From contig JAJLRJ010000006.1 of the NCBI GenBank assembly GCA_024195265.1, forward strand, positions 22,784,023 to 22,848,022: a stretch of DNA of 64,000 nucleotides, given 5' to 3'. The translations under genes were made by a program, and so were the position numbers. The DNA is from Dendrophyllia cribrosa (Eukaryota > Cnidaria > Anthozoa > Scleractinia > Dendrophylliidae). The notes under the pieces were generated by a model. The model was given only the letters and a program-made list of their open reading frames with translations. It was not told the DNA's origin and searched no databases. This document shows, in pieces, positions 40,099-50,039 of the stretch; the first letter of the stretch is position 1, and every line of letters starts with the position of its first letter.

Positions 40099-43000
40099 TC
40101 GTGGAAGAAGGAAGATCTGCTCTGAAAGGATTTGCCAGACAGCTGATCATTCAAGGAGATGACTCCCCAACTCCACAAGATTTTCTCCGGAAAGTGAGGA
40201 GTGAAGTTATTGAGCTGATAAGACAAAATCGGCAGACAAAAGTAAAGTGCATTCTGGTCTCTCTGCTGGTGAAACCCGACTTGAGTGACGACGGCGTGAT
40301 TGAAGAAACACCTTTCTCCCACTCCCGAATGAAAAGAAATCTAGAAGGAAATGACGCAGGCGAGTTGTTTGATCAAATGAGCAGAGAAATGCTGATCAAC
40401 CTAGAGAACTTCAATCAAAGAGGATCAAACTGGGTGTTCGAACGAGTGATCAGATTAGAGCTTCATCTCATTCGATGGAGACCACTGGGAGGATCTTCAT
40501 GGATCCCTCTCCCAAAAGAAGTGGCAAACAAGAACGCTGTAGTGAACATGAAAAACGAGGATGAAATGTGTTTCAAATGGTGCATGACAAGAGCAATGAA
40601 CTGGGTGGAGCAGAATCCTGAAAGAATCACACCTCTGCTGAAAAAACAAGCTGAAAAACTCGATTGGAGTGGCATTTCATTTCCAACAACTCTGGAAGAT
40701 ATCGGAAAATTTGAGAAAAGGAACAACATTTCTGTAAATGTATTTGGATGGGACAGAACACTTTTTACCCTGAGAGCAACAGATGAAGAAAAAGAAAAAC
40801 ATGTGGATCTGCTGCTGCTCAAAAAGGAGTTCAAAAGTCACTTCTGCATCGTGAAAAACTTTTCTCGTTTGGCTGGATCACAAGTTTCTAGAACAAAACG
40901 AAAAAGATTCTTCTGTAAAAGATGTATAAATTCATTCCCCAGTGAAGACAGTTTGAAAAAACACAAGATCAACTGCGTAGAATTTGAAGCAACAAATGTT
41001 GTTATGCCTGAAGGACAAACATGTTCATTCCGTAACTTCTCAAAGATGATTCATGTTCCAGTTGTCGGTTACGCTGATTTTGAGTCAATTTTGAAACCCA
41101 TGAAAGATGCAGGAAAGATGAAACAAACGCAGAAAATACAAGAGCATCTCCCATGTGGATTCGCTTTTCATCTCGTCTCTCCTTTTCTGAAAATGGAGCC
41201 TGTCCTGCAAAGAGCTGGGAGTGAAAAAGATTCAGCTGAGCTTCCAAAAGAATTTGTGCGACGACTCATTGAGGAAGTAAAAACTGCTCAACTGAAACTG
41301 AAGCCAAAGCCCATGGATCCGCTCACTCCAGAAGAATGGCATGTGTTCAATCAAACATCATGGTGCTGGCTGTGTCAAGGTGAATTTGAGAGAGAAGGAG
41401 AAAAGATGAAAGTACGAGATCACTGTCATTTTACTGGAAAATTCAGAGGAGCTGCACATCGCTCTTGTAACAGAATGTTTCAGAGACCAAAATTCACTCC
41501 AGTGTTCTTCCATAATCTGGCGAACTATGACTCACATCTTTTTGTGCGAGCCTTGGGCTTGCTGGATGAAATTCTGGAGATACAATGCATCCCCAATAAC
41601 GAAGAAAAATATATCTCTTTCTCGCTGAAGTTTGAACTGAAAAGAGAAAAGATCTGTGAGGGAAAAGAAATCATTGTGAAACATGAAATCAGATTTTTAG
41701 ATTCTTTCAAATTCATGGCGTCTTCTCTGGGGAATCTAGCTGGTAATCTCCCCAAGTCAGATCTGAAAGAAACTGCTAGATTTTTCCAGGGAGAAAAGTT
41801 TGACTTGATGACGCGAAAAGGAGTTTATCCCTATGAATTCATGGATTCATTTGAAAAGTTTGCAGAACCACTCCCAAAGAAAGAAGCGTTTTTCTCCAGC
41901 TTAAACGACTCAGGGATCGGAGAAGAAGATTTTGAGCATGCAAAATATGTCTGGCAGAAATGGCAGATGAAAAACATGGGAGAATTTCACGATCTCTATC
42001 TGAAAACAGATGTGTTGTTGCTGGCCGATGTTGTTGAAAACTTCAGAAAACTTTGTGAAGAAAACTATGGACTGGATCCTGCACAGTTTTTCACAACCCC
42101 TGGAATGGCATGGAACGCAATGCTGAAAATGACTGGAGTTTCTTTGCAGCTTCTGAATGACGTAGATATGCTGCTGATGGTTGAACGAGGGATGAGAGGT
42201 GGAAACTCAAATGCGTTCAAGCGATACGCAAAGGCAAACAATCGATTCATGAAAGATTTTAATGAAAAACAGCCTTCTTCTTTTCTGGTTTATCTGGACG
42301 CAAATAACCTTTATGGATGGGCAATGTCAAAGCCTCTTCCAGTTGGAAAATTCAAATGGATGGATGATCCGTCGAAATGGAAGGCATTTGTTGACGGAGA
42401 AGGTGAGGGATGCATCCTGGAAGTTGATTTGGAATATCCAGATGAACTGCATGATGCTCAAAATGATTTTCCACTTGCTCCAGAAAGTCTCAAACTAGAT
42501 GGAGTGTGGAAGCTAACTCAAAATCTAAGAGATAAAGAAAGAATGGTTTTGCATGGAGAAAATCTGAAACTCTTTCTTTCCCTGGGAATGAAACTAAAAA
42601 AGATTTGGAGAGGAATTTCATTTCAGGAAGCTGCCTTCATGAAATCATATATTGAGACAAACACAAAGCTGAGAATGAACGCAAAAAATGCCTTTGAAAA
42701 AGATTTCTTCAAACTGATGAATAATTCAGTGTTTGGGAAGACAATGGAGAACGTAAGGAAGCGCGTTTCCATTGAACTGGTTAAAGATGTCGAAAGAGCA
42801 GAAAAACTGATCAATAAGCCAAACTTTGCTGATCTGCAGATTTTTGATGAATTTTTAATCGGGATAAAGATGCGAAAGACACAAGTCCGCATGAATAAAC
42901 CAGTTTATGTGGGCATGTCAATCCTGGATCTCTCCAAAACCCTGATGTATAACTTTCATTATGGCTATGCAAAAAAAAAGTGGAAAGATTTGAAAGTTCT

Positions 43001-43502
43001 TTATACAGACACAGATTCACTGGTCTATGAGATTGGAACAGAAGATTTCTATGCGGACATTGGAGATGATGTTCTTGAATGGTTTGACACAAATGACTTT
43101 TCCAGAGATCATCCTGCAGTGATGAATGGACTACCTATTATAAAAGAAAACAAGAAAAAGATTGGGCTGATGAAAGATGAATGCGCTGGAAAAACTATAA
43201 CAGAATTTGTGGCGCTGAGACCAAAACTTTATGCTTTCCTGCTGAGTGAAGGGAAAGAAGAAAAGAAAGCAAAAGGCGTAAAGAAATGTGTGATTAAAAA
43301 CCAGCTGCGGTTTAACAACTTCATGAAATGTCTGAAAGGAGAAGGAAAAATACTCAGGACGCAAAATGTCATTCGCAGCAGAGAACATCATCTTTTTACA
43401 GAACGAATGGAGAAGATTGCACTGTCTGCCAATGATGACAAGAGAGTGATTTTGAAAAATGGCATAGATACATTTGCGAGAGGACACTGGAGATTGAGAT
43501 GA
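40083..43502 (+). CDS. POLB: Protein-primed family B DNA polymerase
   Basis: About 1,139 codons, open throughout. An N-terminal domain is followed by a C2H2 finger (FFCKRCINSFPSEDSLKKH). Exonuclease motif I is VGYADFESIL (about 330). Next comes a Cys/His HNH-like insertion (CWLC...DHCHFTGKFRGAAHRSC), then NLANYDSHLF. The polymerase motifs are YLDANNLYGWAMS (motif A, about 738), KLMNNSVFGKTMENV (motif B, about 878) and LYTDTDSLVYEI (motif C, about 975). These mark the protein-primed type that copies linear genomes from terminal-protein-capped ends. The coordinate given for the start is where the frame is clearly in use; it is not an ATG (GTG), and the frame opens about 25 bases earlier. It ends 37 bp before the right terminal repeat. 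Confidence 0.93.
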   Translation: MGAKLIVEEGRSALKGFARQLIIQGDDSPTPQDFLRKVRSEVIELIRQNRQTKVKCILVSLLVKPDLSDDGVIEETPFSHSRMKRNLEGNDAGELFDQMSREMLINLENFNQRGSNWVFERVIRLELHLIRWRPLGGSSWIPLPKEVANKNAVVNMKNEDEMCFKWCMTRAMNWVEQNPERITPLLKKQAEKLDWSGISFPTTLEDIGKFEKRNNISVNVFGWDRTLFTLRATDEEKEKHVDLLLLKKEFKSHFCIVKNFSRLAGSQVSRTKRKRFFCKRCINSFPSEDSLKKHKINCVEFEATNVVMPEGQTCSFRNFSKMIHVPVVGYADFESILKPMKDAGKMKQTQKIQEHLPCGFAFHLVSPFLKMEPVLQRAGSEKDSAELPKEFVRRLIEEVKTAQLKLKPKPMDPLTPEEWHVFNQTSWCWLCQGEFEREGEKMKVRDHCHFTGKFRGAAHRSCNRMFQRPKFTPVFFHNLANYDSHLFVRALGLLDEILEIQCIPNNEEKYISFSLKFELKREKICEGKEIIVKHEIRFLDSFKFMASSLGNLAGNLPKSDLKETARFFQGEKFDLMTRKGVYPYEFMDSFEKFAEPLPKKEAFFSSLNDSGIGEEDFEHAKYVWQKWQMKNMGEFHDLYLKTDVLLLADVVENFRKLCEENYGLDPAQFFTTPGMAWNAMLKMTGVSLQLLNDVDMLLMVERGMRGGNSNAFKRYAKANNRFMKDFNEKQPSSFLVYLDANNLYGWAMSKPLPVGKFKWMDDPSKWKAFVDGEGEGCILEVDLEYPDELHDAQNDFPLAPESLKLDGVWKLTQNLRDKERMVLHGENLKLFLSLGMKLKKIWRGISFQEAAFMKSYIETNTKLRMNAKNAFEKDFFKLMNNSVFGKTMENVRKRVSIELVKDVERAEKLINKPNFADLQIFDEFLIGIKMRKTQVRMNKPVYVGMSILDLSKTLMYNFHYGYAKKKWKDLKVLYTDTDSLVYEIGTEDFYADIGDDVLEWFDTNDFSRDHPAVMNGLPIIKENKKKIGLMKDECAGKTITEFVALRPKLYAFLLSEGKEEKKAKGVKKCVIKNQLRFNNFMKCLKGEGKILRTQNVIRSREHHLFTERMEKIALSANDDKRVILKNGIDTFARGHWRLR

Positions 43503-43517
43503 TTTTTCTCCCAGTTG

Positions 43518-43546
43518 AAAAAATATTTGGTCCCCCAATATTTTTT
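43518..43546. repeat. Subterminal palindrome, right
   Basis: AAAAAATATT (43,518-43,527) and AATATTTTTT (43,537-43,546) flank TGGTCCCCC, the complement of the left loop. It abuts the inner edge of the right terminal repeat, whereas the left palindrome lies about 250 bp inside, beyond the 107-bp tandem units. Confidence 0.75.
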
Positions 43547-43926
43547 GAGACAGTAGAAGGGATATCGCGGACTCCAATGGATCCGAAGGACCCCCTTAAT
43601 TCAAAGGTTTTATGTCTTATATGTACTTAAATCAAATAGTAAGAATATGTAATGATTTGACAGGAAAATGAAATGGCACTTTTACAATCAATGAAAATAT
43701 GTCTCTGGTAAATTTAGACAGAAAGTTAGCATTTGGAGATGCTGTTAAATTTTAGGAGAAAATGACAAATGAGTTTCTGAAATATTTTTATTGAGTTCTG
43801 GTGGTTTTAACATAAAGGATCAATCGAGTCATATAATTTACTAATGTGTATAAGTAAGCAGAAGTGTTTTACGTTAAAATTAACGGGGTCCGAGGATGCA
43901 TTGGAGTCCGCGATATCCCTTCTACT
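43540..43926. repeat. Polinton right terminal inverted repeat (387 bp)
   Basis: Reverse complement of 24,940-25,326, ending CCCTTCTACT at the target duplication. It contains the same inverted 28-bp sequence at its inner end (43,552-43,579). Confidence 0.95.
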
Positions 43927-44460
43927 CACGTCACACCATGTAGGGAGCTTCGTTTATCCTTGTTTGAGGGACGACCTTTCCCCTTACATAGCAAATTAGC
44001 TCACACCGCTTGATATGCCATTAAACTCAACATCAGAAATGTGACCTGACTCGAACAGACTTTTTCCTTCCGATAGTGCTTTTTCGCTTTTGTCCATTTT
44101 AAAGTATTCTTCTAAATCATGTAGCGTGGTATCCGGCAGATATTCATTTCTTGGAGCCAGTTATTAACTTTTTCAGGAAAAGGGAGAACAACACCGTCAA
44201 AAGTTAACTTTTCCTTCCTCCTTTTGGCGATGTCATTACCCAATTTCTCTTCGCTTGGAAGAACTCGAAGTCCAAGTTGTTTGGCGTAGAAAACCTTCTC
44301 AATTAACTGCTATTTTCTTCCTCCATTCGCCGAAATTACAACACCACGATCTTTCAGATACCCGCTGAGTTGTAGTACTGCCCATTTTCTTAATTCTTCT
44401 TTTGTGTAGTTTGTTTCCATTGCACTCCTTGTCGAATTATTATCGTTACCAGACGCCATT
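43927..44460 (-). pseudogene. SWIM / YqaJ nuclease gene, N-terminal part
   Basis: Minus strand from ATG 44,460: MASGNDNNSTRSAMETNYTK, then ELRKWAVLQLSGYLKDRGVV and, after an in-frame TAG near 44,312, KVFYAKQLGLRVLPSEEK. It runs to the Polinton target duplication CACGTC (43,927-43,932) and resumes at 24,933 on the other side. The in-frame stop shows that the gene was dying independently of the Polinton insertion. Confidence 0.7.
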
Positions 44461-44511
44461 GTTTAGCAAGCAGTAAGTCACGCAATTCTTAGCCCCCTAG
44501 CCGCCGTATCG

Positions 44512-44712
44512 TCAAAGTGGTCTATTCCGAACTTTGTCTCTACATTTCCTTTTCTTATAAAACTTTTTAATCACCTTCCAATTTAACCTACTTGGCTCTC
44601 GACATCTACTTCGCCTTTTTATAATCTTCAATCCAATACTGCTAAACTGAAGAAACTCAGACAATCTAGAAGTTCTCTTCTTCATTTTTATTACAATCAA
44701 CAAACAAAACAC
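44512..44712 (-). pseudogene. 2A / cysteine-protease element, N-terminal coding part
   Basis: Minus strand: MKKRTSRLSEFLQFSSIGLK followed by KKFYKKRKCRDKVRNR, a very basic peptide that stops at the ISL2EU junction. The other side (21,640) continues NRHRIVEVV, leading to the 2A peptide. So one gene is split over 22.9 kb. The basic N-terminus may bind nucleic acid. Confidence 0.6.
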
Positions 44713-45440
44713 GTCTATTTAATAATATTGTTCTTTCAAACATTTATTCAAATAAGTATTACTCCATTATTATTAATAACCATAGATTCACATAAATTCC
44801 TTAACGCCGTTACATTTTGATATGAAGAAGGTTCTTCCCATAATACAACTGCAACCTGAAAAACAAAACAAAATATATGACATTAACAACACTATAAACT
44901 CATACCACTAACATAAATATCATGTACATTAAACTAAATAACCTAATCCGTTCAATTTCATAACTTTCACAAGGTTAAAACATACATATATCAAGAATGT
45001 TTCTCCTTCAAACTCTTATTTTCAGATGCCTATAATTCACTAAGTCAATCCTTTTAATAACAAAGATTTCTTTCCATTATTCATTATTCATTAAAAGAAA
45101 TGCTAAACAACTCAAAAATAAAACACATATTCAGCCAAAAATACACTTTCACTAATTCCTGCTCTTTCTTTCAATTAATTACCATTTCCACAAAGCATAT
45201 TCAAAACTATACGACATCACAAAAATCTTACACCTTCAAAATTAATCTCAAATCTTTCAACAAAAAAACAATCTCTATAACTGCAATCATACTATGATAT
45301 TTTCAAGCATTATCCATAAATTATTCTTTAAAACACTCCTTTAACTACTCAACCAGGAAGCCTATAGTTCATAAGCCCCCGGCTTCTATATAGGCTTCCT
45401 TGTCACTACCACCTTAAACATTTTGTAGTCTTTCGTCTTT
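44713..45440. other. AT-rich flank of the 2A element, with terminal hairpin
   Basis: No gene supported. At 45,356-45,405 GGAAGCCTATAG and TATAGGCTTCC form an inverted repeat around a C-rich loop. Since the protease gene points away from here, this hairpin may mark the element's 5' end, but I cannot fix a boundary. Confidence 0.4.
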
Positions 45441-45449
45441 TAAGTTATT

Positions 45450-46190
45450 ATAAATTTCTAGTGTATTGTATTATTATTATTCTCTCTTTTATCACAGTCT
45501 TTGCTGGTGTTCTTTTTGTGCATCAGCCGGGCGCAAACCATGCACCTAGAGAGTCAGTCACTGAAATCAATCATTCTGTTCATACACTGAGCACCTTTCT
45601 GAGGATTCGTGCAGATCCCAGCATGCAGATCTTTTGAATCTCTGTCATAGTAGCTCTCTCTGATACTTTGTTGATGTTTTCTACCATACCCTTCTTCACT
45701 GTACCAAGCGCACCAACAACCACAGGGATCACTTCGGTTTTCATATGCCACATTCTCTGTATTTCTAGTTCTAGGTCTTTGTACTTGCTTTTTTTCAATT
45801 TCCTTCAGTGCGATGTTTCTATCTGATGGAACAGTCATATCAATCAGTCTGCAGGTGGAATTCACTGAATCTTTAACGATGATGTCTGGTCTGTTCGCTG
45901 TTATAGTTCTATCAGTATTGACTGGCATGTCCCACATGATGGTGATGTTGTTATCTTTATTGTGCACCACGGTCTCTGGCTCGTGTTCGTACCATTTATC
46001 TGTAATCTCTATATCATGATCTTTAAAGATGCTCCAATAGAGATATGCTGCAGCATATATATTATTGTGTCTGGAGATGTACTCTGTTTTGGCTAATACC
46101 TCACATCCAGATACAATATGGTCCACTGTTTCTTCATGTTGCGAACACATTCTGCATTTGCTGTCTACTTGCTGGCCACATAATTACTTT
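45450..46190 (-). pseudogene. Non-LTR retrotransposon, C-terminal fragment
   Basis: Minus strand from about 46,150: CSQHEETVDHIVSGCEVLAK (a Cys/His cluster, C...H...C), then TIMWDMPVNTDRTI, NRPDIIVKD and LIDMTVPSDRNIALKEIEKK. A frameshift follows, then KMVENINKVSERATMTEIQKI-like sequence in the next frame (45,798-45,580). This is the usual post-reverse-transcriptase tail, with a restriction-like-endonuclease look (PDIIV...DMTVP), of a cnidarian LINE. The A/T-triplet tract at about 45,465-45,480 is the likely 3' tail. Confidence 0.65.
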
Positions 46191-46227
46191 CTGGTAGTTT
46201 CTGGTGTTTATTGCCTGGTCTTGAGCT

Positions 46228-46318
46228 GCTACTATTATTATTATTATTATTATTATATATTTTTAATGTGGTTAATGGCAAAATAAAATGAATGAATGAA
46301 TGATTGAATGAATGAACC
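46228..46318. repeat. Microsatellites (TTA)n and (GAAT)n
   Basis: About ten TTA/TAT triplets at 46,230-46,258 and about six GAAT units at 46,288-46,315, probably remnants of LINE tails. Confidence 0.9.
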
Positions 46319-47616
46319 ATTATTTTTCTTAGCATAAGTGGACTAATTAATCAAGTTCACGCAAGTTGAGTTTGTGTGTTTAGCTAAATATGCGCCTTCT
46401 AAAACAATACAGATTTGTTGTCTCTCACTGTCACGTTCAATTCTCGCCCAGAGTACAGTCTGACAAATGTCTTGTTGCGTATCACAAATCGGATCAAATC
46501 AGTCTCGCTCAATCACGCTAAATGCTAGCCAGATTATCGCCGAGACAAGATCCATTCGAGAAGAATGGCTCGTTTTAGGCGTAAAGCGAGACAAATTTAG
46601 TGTCTCGCTTTGTCTCGTTCAATGCACGCGGTAAAAATCACTATGGCCAGAATCTGGCCGGATTCTTGCTATGTCAGGCTATAATTTTCCGTACGGGTTT
46701 CACCCTTTTTAATCTATTAATACCAACTACTAGAAATACGTGTCTTTTAAAACATCTTTAAACGCTCACAACACGATTTACCCTTTATTCTTTCCTCCCA
46801 CACCGCTATACACAAACAACCTTTTAATCCTGAATTTATTAGCCTACGCACATCCCCATTTCCTTCTCCCACACCATCTATTAACTTACTACTCTCAAAT
46901 CTCCAAAATCCGGGAGGGGTGGGGGGGGGGAACTTCCATATAAAATTTACAATTAGTAGCTCTTAGGGAGAAAACTTCTTTTTAGCCATGCCCATCTAAC
47001 AAAATTCTAAAAGTGTGGTCCGGGGAAAAATGGTTCTTGAATAATTGACTGGACACGGAATCGTATAATCTTTAGTCTTTTTAATTTTATTCGATCTGTA
47101 AGAGACAATACATAATTATTGAGAATTCTAATAGCGAGCGATTCATGAAAATTGCATGCGGGGAATATAAAATTACAATACTCAAAATCCAACCGGTTAC
47201 GAAACATTACTCACTTCTGTGACGTTATCCAGTCAAAATATTCCAGCAAACGTGGAAACGGGTCAGCAAACCGGATCAGCAAAACAGGACAAAACTACAG
47301 GTTAGCCGGCGAGGTAAAAACCCGATTGCTCTCTTAGCGCGTGTACATAGAAAAAACGTGTCATTTTAACTCAATGGTCAATTTTACTTAGCGGTTACGC
47401 TATTGACTGTCAATCACGCAGTTAATCACTAAATCAAATGTCAATCAACGAATGAATAAAAGGAAACACTAATAGTCAGCGAAACAAAGCGCACCCCCGT
47501 CATTTTCATATGGCAGTTCCCAGTCCCCCTCCGGCGTGTCAATAAGTGACCACGAAATTCCGACACTCACTCATTTTATAAATCGCGCTGGCTTGGCAAC
47601 AAGCCAGCTCGATTAA
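46319..47616. other. Intergenic, no gene
   Basis: No supported coding region. It contains TGTCTCGC/GCGAGACA motifs in both orientations at 46,430-46,620 (possible old MITE), a C-rich then G-run stretch near 46,900-46,930, and a hairpin GCTGGCTTG-GCA-ACAAGCCAGC at 47,588-47,610. The hairpin is immediately before the direct repeat at 47,617 and could mark an element end. Confidence 0.5.
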
Positions 47617-47958
47617 TTAGGTTTAAGGAAGGACTCCGATAAAAGTGACACTTATCTTTGCAAGATTCGACCAACAGTTGATACAAAAAGGTAGGATAAT
47701 TCTACGCTAAAATTAGTAGTAATTAATTATTTCAAATTCCCTTTGAAAAAGTAACTAGCTTAAGTAGCTGGTTCTTATAGACTGTTTTATTTGGAAATTT
47801 CATATTATAACAAGTATTGAGTTAACTTTAATACAACTAAAACTTTGAAATTTTGGAGTTTAGAGCCCTCAACTGAAGTCAGTAAATAGTTATCAACCAG
47901 AACCTAATAACAATTCAAATTTATCAAACTAATTGGAATTCATTCACAGCTAAAGTCA
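47617..47958 (+). repeat. Direct repeat flanking the nested elements (right copy) and continuation of unit B
   Basis: 47,617-47,755 repeats 20,617-20,755. From there to 47,958 it follows unit A (6,950-7,315) without the TA-flanked MITE. It is most simply the displaced downstream end of unit B, or a fourth paralogous piece. Confidence 0.75.
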
Positions 47959-49457
47959 GGAGGGAAGGAGCGTCTCTTTTGTTTACCAATGACGTTTATT
48001 AACCCACTCCGCTTACCAGTGTGATGTCACATAGCAACGGGCACGGGCTTCGAGTCGCTTGTGCAGATTAGCGTGGGACGCCATTCAAGCCAGAACAACT
48101 GAGGTCAAGAAAAACAAAACGCCAGGCTAATATCGCTGTACATAGTTCGCTAATTTGATCGTGTGTGCGCTTTGTTGTTGCTTTTATCAGTTTGTATAAA
48201 CTGCTATACTGTTTTGTGTGCGTAATTGTGTATTCTTGTTGAATTTGTGTCGCTGGCTTAGTGGCGGGAACGCCATCTTCTGTTCGGGACCAGCAAGGTC
48301 AACATAAATCAGTCAAGTGTTTTCTCTAAAATATGCAACGAATAGTCTTCAGGATATGAGGTCATATTCACTGATAACACACGTTTAAATTCCATATATT
48401 TTTTGTCGATTGAATTAGCCATTCTTCGTATCAATCCGTTCGAGTGTGAGGCTGTTGTTGATTTCTTTAATTCCTTCCAAACTTTACTGCGGTGTGATTT
48501 CTTTGTGGATACTTTTGTTGACTGTCTTATACCGGCCAAGTCTCACGGCTACGAGTCCAAAACTCCGATCTCACGCGTACTCGCGCCTATGGAGCAATTT
48601 CTCACGCCTGACTTACAGATTTGAGCTATCAGCCTTAACTGATCGCATGATCCAATTAAAAATATGGCACTTTTTTGTAGGTTTTTATCGTTATGAACAT
48701 TATAATTACAGCTGGATGTTACTTTAAATGGAGGTCTGGGGTCCCTGGAAACTTCCGAATTCTTCGGAACATCTTCGGACAACTTCGGACATCTTCGGAA
48801 TAGATCGGGTTCTCTTCGGATTTGGTCGGGTCGCGTTCGGAAATCCTGGCACTCCCACGAAAAAATTCTCACGCCTTTCACTCGGAAAAAGTTGGCAGGT
48901 ATACTGTCTTCCATTTGTCTGACAGTCCTTGTGTGAAATAATCTTGTTTGTTGTTGTTGGTTTTATATTTGTGAGCTTTTACGCTGCTTATTGCAATCTT
49001 TTGGCTTTCTAAAATACTGACTGTGTGGCAGTTTTGATCTGTGTGGCATATTTGTTTATTCCTGTGTAAATTGTTGTGGATGTTTAGCTGTCGTCAGCTT
49101 ACCGCGTTGTCTTTGGTTTACCGTGTTGTGTTGCGCTTTTGAGGCCTTTAAAATATTGTGCCTTTGGGAATAATCTGTATTTGGTTTCAAATTTATTTGG
49201 TGTATATAATATTATAAAGTCGAGTGTTGTACACCCAAGTGTGACAACAAATTAACCAAAAAATCAGAAATTTTAATTTACTGTATTTATAAGATTAAAT
49301 ATTATTATTTTATAAGAAAGAGAAAAGGAAACAAGAAAAAAAGTAAATTAAAGTTTAATTAATTATAATTAAAAGAAAAGTGACAAGAATAATTAATGTA
49401 ATATTCTAGTGTCAAAAAATATTATTTAGTAGAAAATATTTCTAAAGAAACTAAATT
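47959..49457. other. Intergenic, no gene recognised
   Basis: Short open frames on both strands, none with a recognisable domain or a good start. The stretch 48,760-48,840 is a run of CTTCGGA(A/C) motifs (TTCGGACATCTTCGGA), a small tandem-like repeat. 49,200-49,450 is very AT-rich and leads into the next ORF. Confidence 0.45.
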
Positions 49458-49928
49458 ATGAATAAAAATTTGGTACTTCTTTCAATGTTGGTAACAGCAT
49501 TCTTGCTGTATGATTTACTATTTAACGTTACTTGTTTTTTCCTCGAAAAATGCCATTTTTGGGGGCATGTTGTCACAGCTGTTCTATGTAGTCGTTTACT
49601 GTATTACAGCATCTTGCTAAACGGCCTTACAAATCAAACACTGGTAATGGGCCATTCTGTTCCCTTTTACTTAACAGCCACTGCTCTTATTCTGACCATA
49701 TCTGCTCTACCCTATCGATTTCTGGTGGTTTCATATCTGGTAATTGTTACAATAGTTGGAAAAAGCTTGGATGCTAGCTCCAGTCACCTTCCCCTGTTCT
49801 TCCCTGTTTTGTATATTTTCCTTGGTATGTTGTTGGGTTATTCTTGTATAAAATGGTTGAATTTCACCACCCTGGCTTCTTCTTCAGTATGGTGTTCAGG
49901 TCAAAAAGGTTTGTTACATCTATTTTAG
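49458..49928 (+). CDS. Multi-TM hydrophobic protein, unknown
   Basis: 156 residues from ATG 49,458. About four hydrophobic segments: NLVLLSMLVTAFLLYDLLF, HVVTAVLCSRLLYYSILL, FYLTATALILTISALPYRFL and LPLFFPVLYIFLGMLLGYS. No family recognised. It precedes the P-element-like block in the same orientation and could be a first exon or an unrelated gene. The AT-rich upstream region offers no clear promoter. It may also be a chance frame in repetitive DNA. Confidence 0.35.
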   Translation: MNKNLVLLSMLVTAFLLYDLLFNVTCFFLEKCHFWGHVVTAVLCSRLLYYSILLNGLTNQTLVMGHSVPFYLTATALILTISALPYRFLVVSYLVIVTIVGKSLDASSSHLPLFFPVLYIFLGMLLGYSCIKWLNFTTLASSSVWCSGQKGLLHLF

Positions 49929-50039
49929 TTATAGATATAACAGGAAAATCACACTCTTATCTTTGCACTATATGCAACTGTGTTTGACTTGAGATCACAA
50001 GTGAATTCCAAATTTAGACACAAAGTCATTACATGACTT

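Larger units (their letters stand above)
24940..43926. mobile_element. Complete Polinton/Maverick (adintovirus-type endogenous virus)
   Basis: An 18,987-bp element with 387-bp terminal inverted repeats starting AG and ending CT, and a CACGTC target duplication. It has the diagnostic gene set: retroviral-type integrase, protein-primed DNA polymerase B, adenain-type protease, packaging ATPase, double jelly-roll major capsid protein and penton-type minor capsid protein. PLA2, a zinc ribbon and several accessory genes are added. Almost every gene is open end to end, in contrast to the decayed ISL2EU and LINE around it, so this is a young insertion. The frame offsets at zinc ribbon/PLA2, PLA2/integrase and SAP-like/polymerase are the only departures. 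The cellular role is that of a virus-like transposon able, in principle, to make particles. Confidence 0.97.
21640..44520 (+). mobile_element. ISL2EU-like DNA transposon, itself split by a Polinton
   Basis: It carries a plus-strand THAP plus DDE transposase and a convergent minus-strand SWIM/YqaJ nuclease gene, the two-gene layout described for ISL2EU (IS4EU) elements. Degenerate inverted ends can be seen: GGCGACCAGGGGGTAAAG near 21,661 and CTTAGCCCCCTAGCCGCC near 44,489. It interrupts the protease element: DKVRNR reads up to the right side and NRHRIVEVV continues from the left side, so it jumped into that gene. Removing the 18,987-bp Polinton leaves about 3.9 kb, a normal size. Exact ends and target duplication cannot be fixed by eye. 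Confidence 0.65.

Noticed and set aside
40463..43092. Minus-strand frames within the polymerase gene
   Set aside because: Antisense shadows of the polymerase; no start context or recognisable domain.
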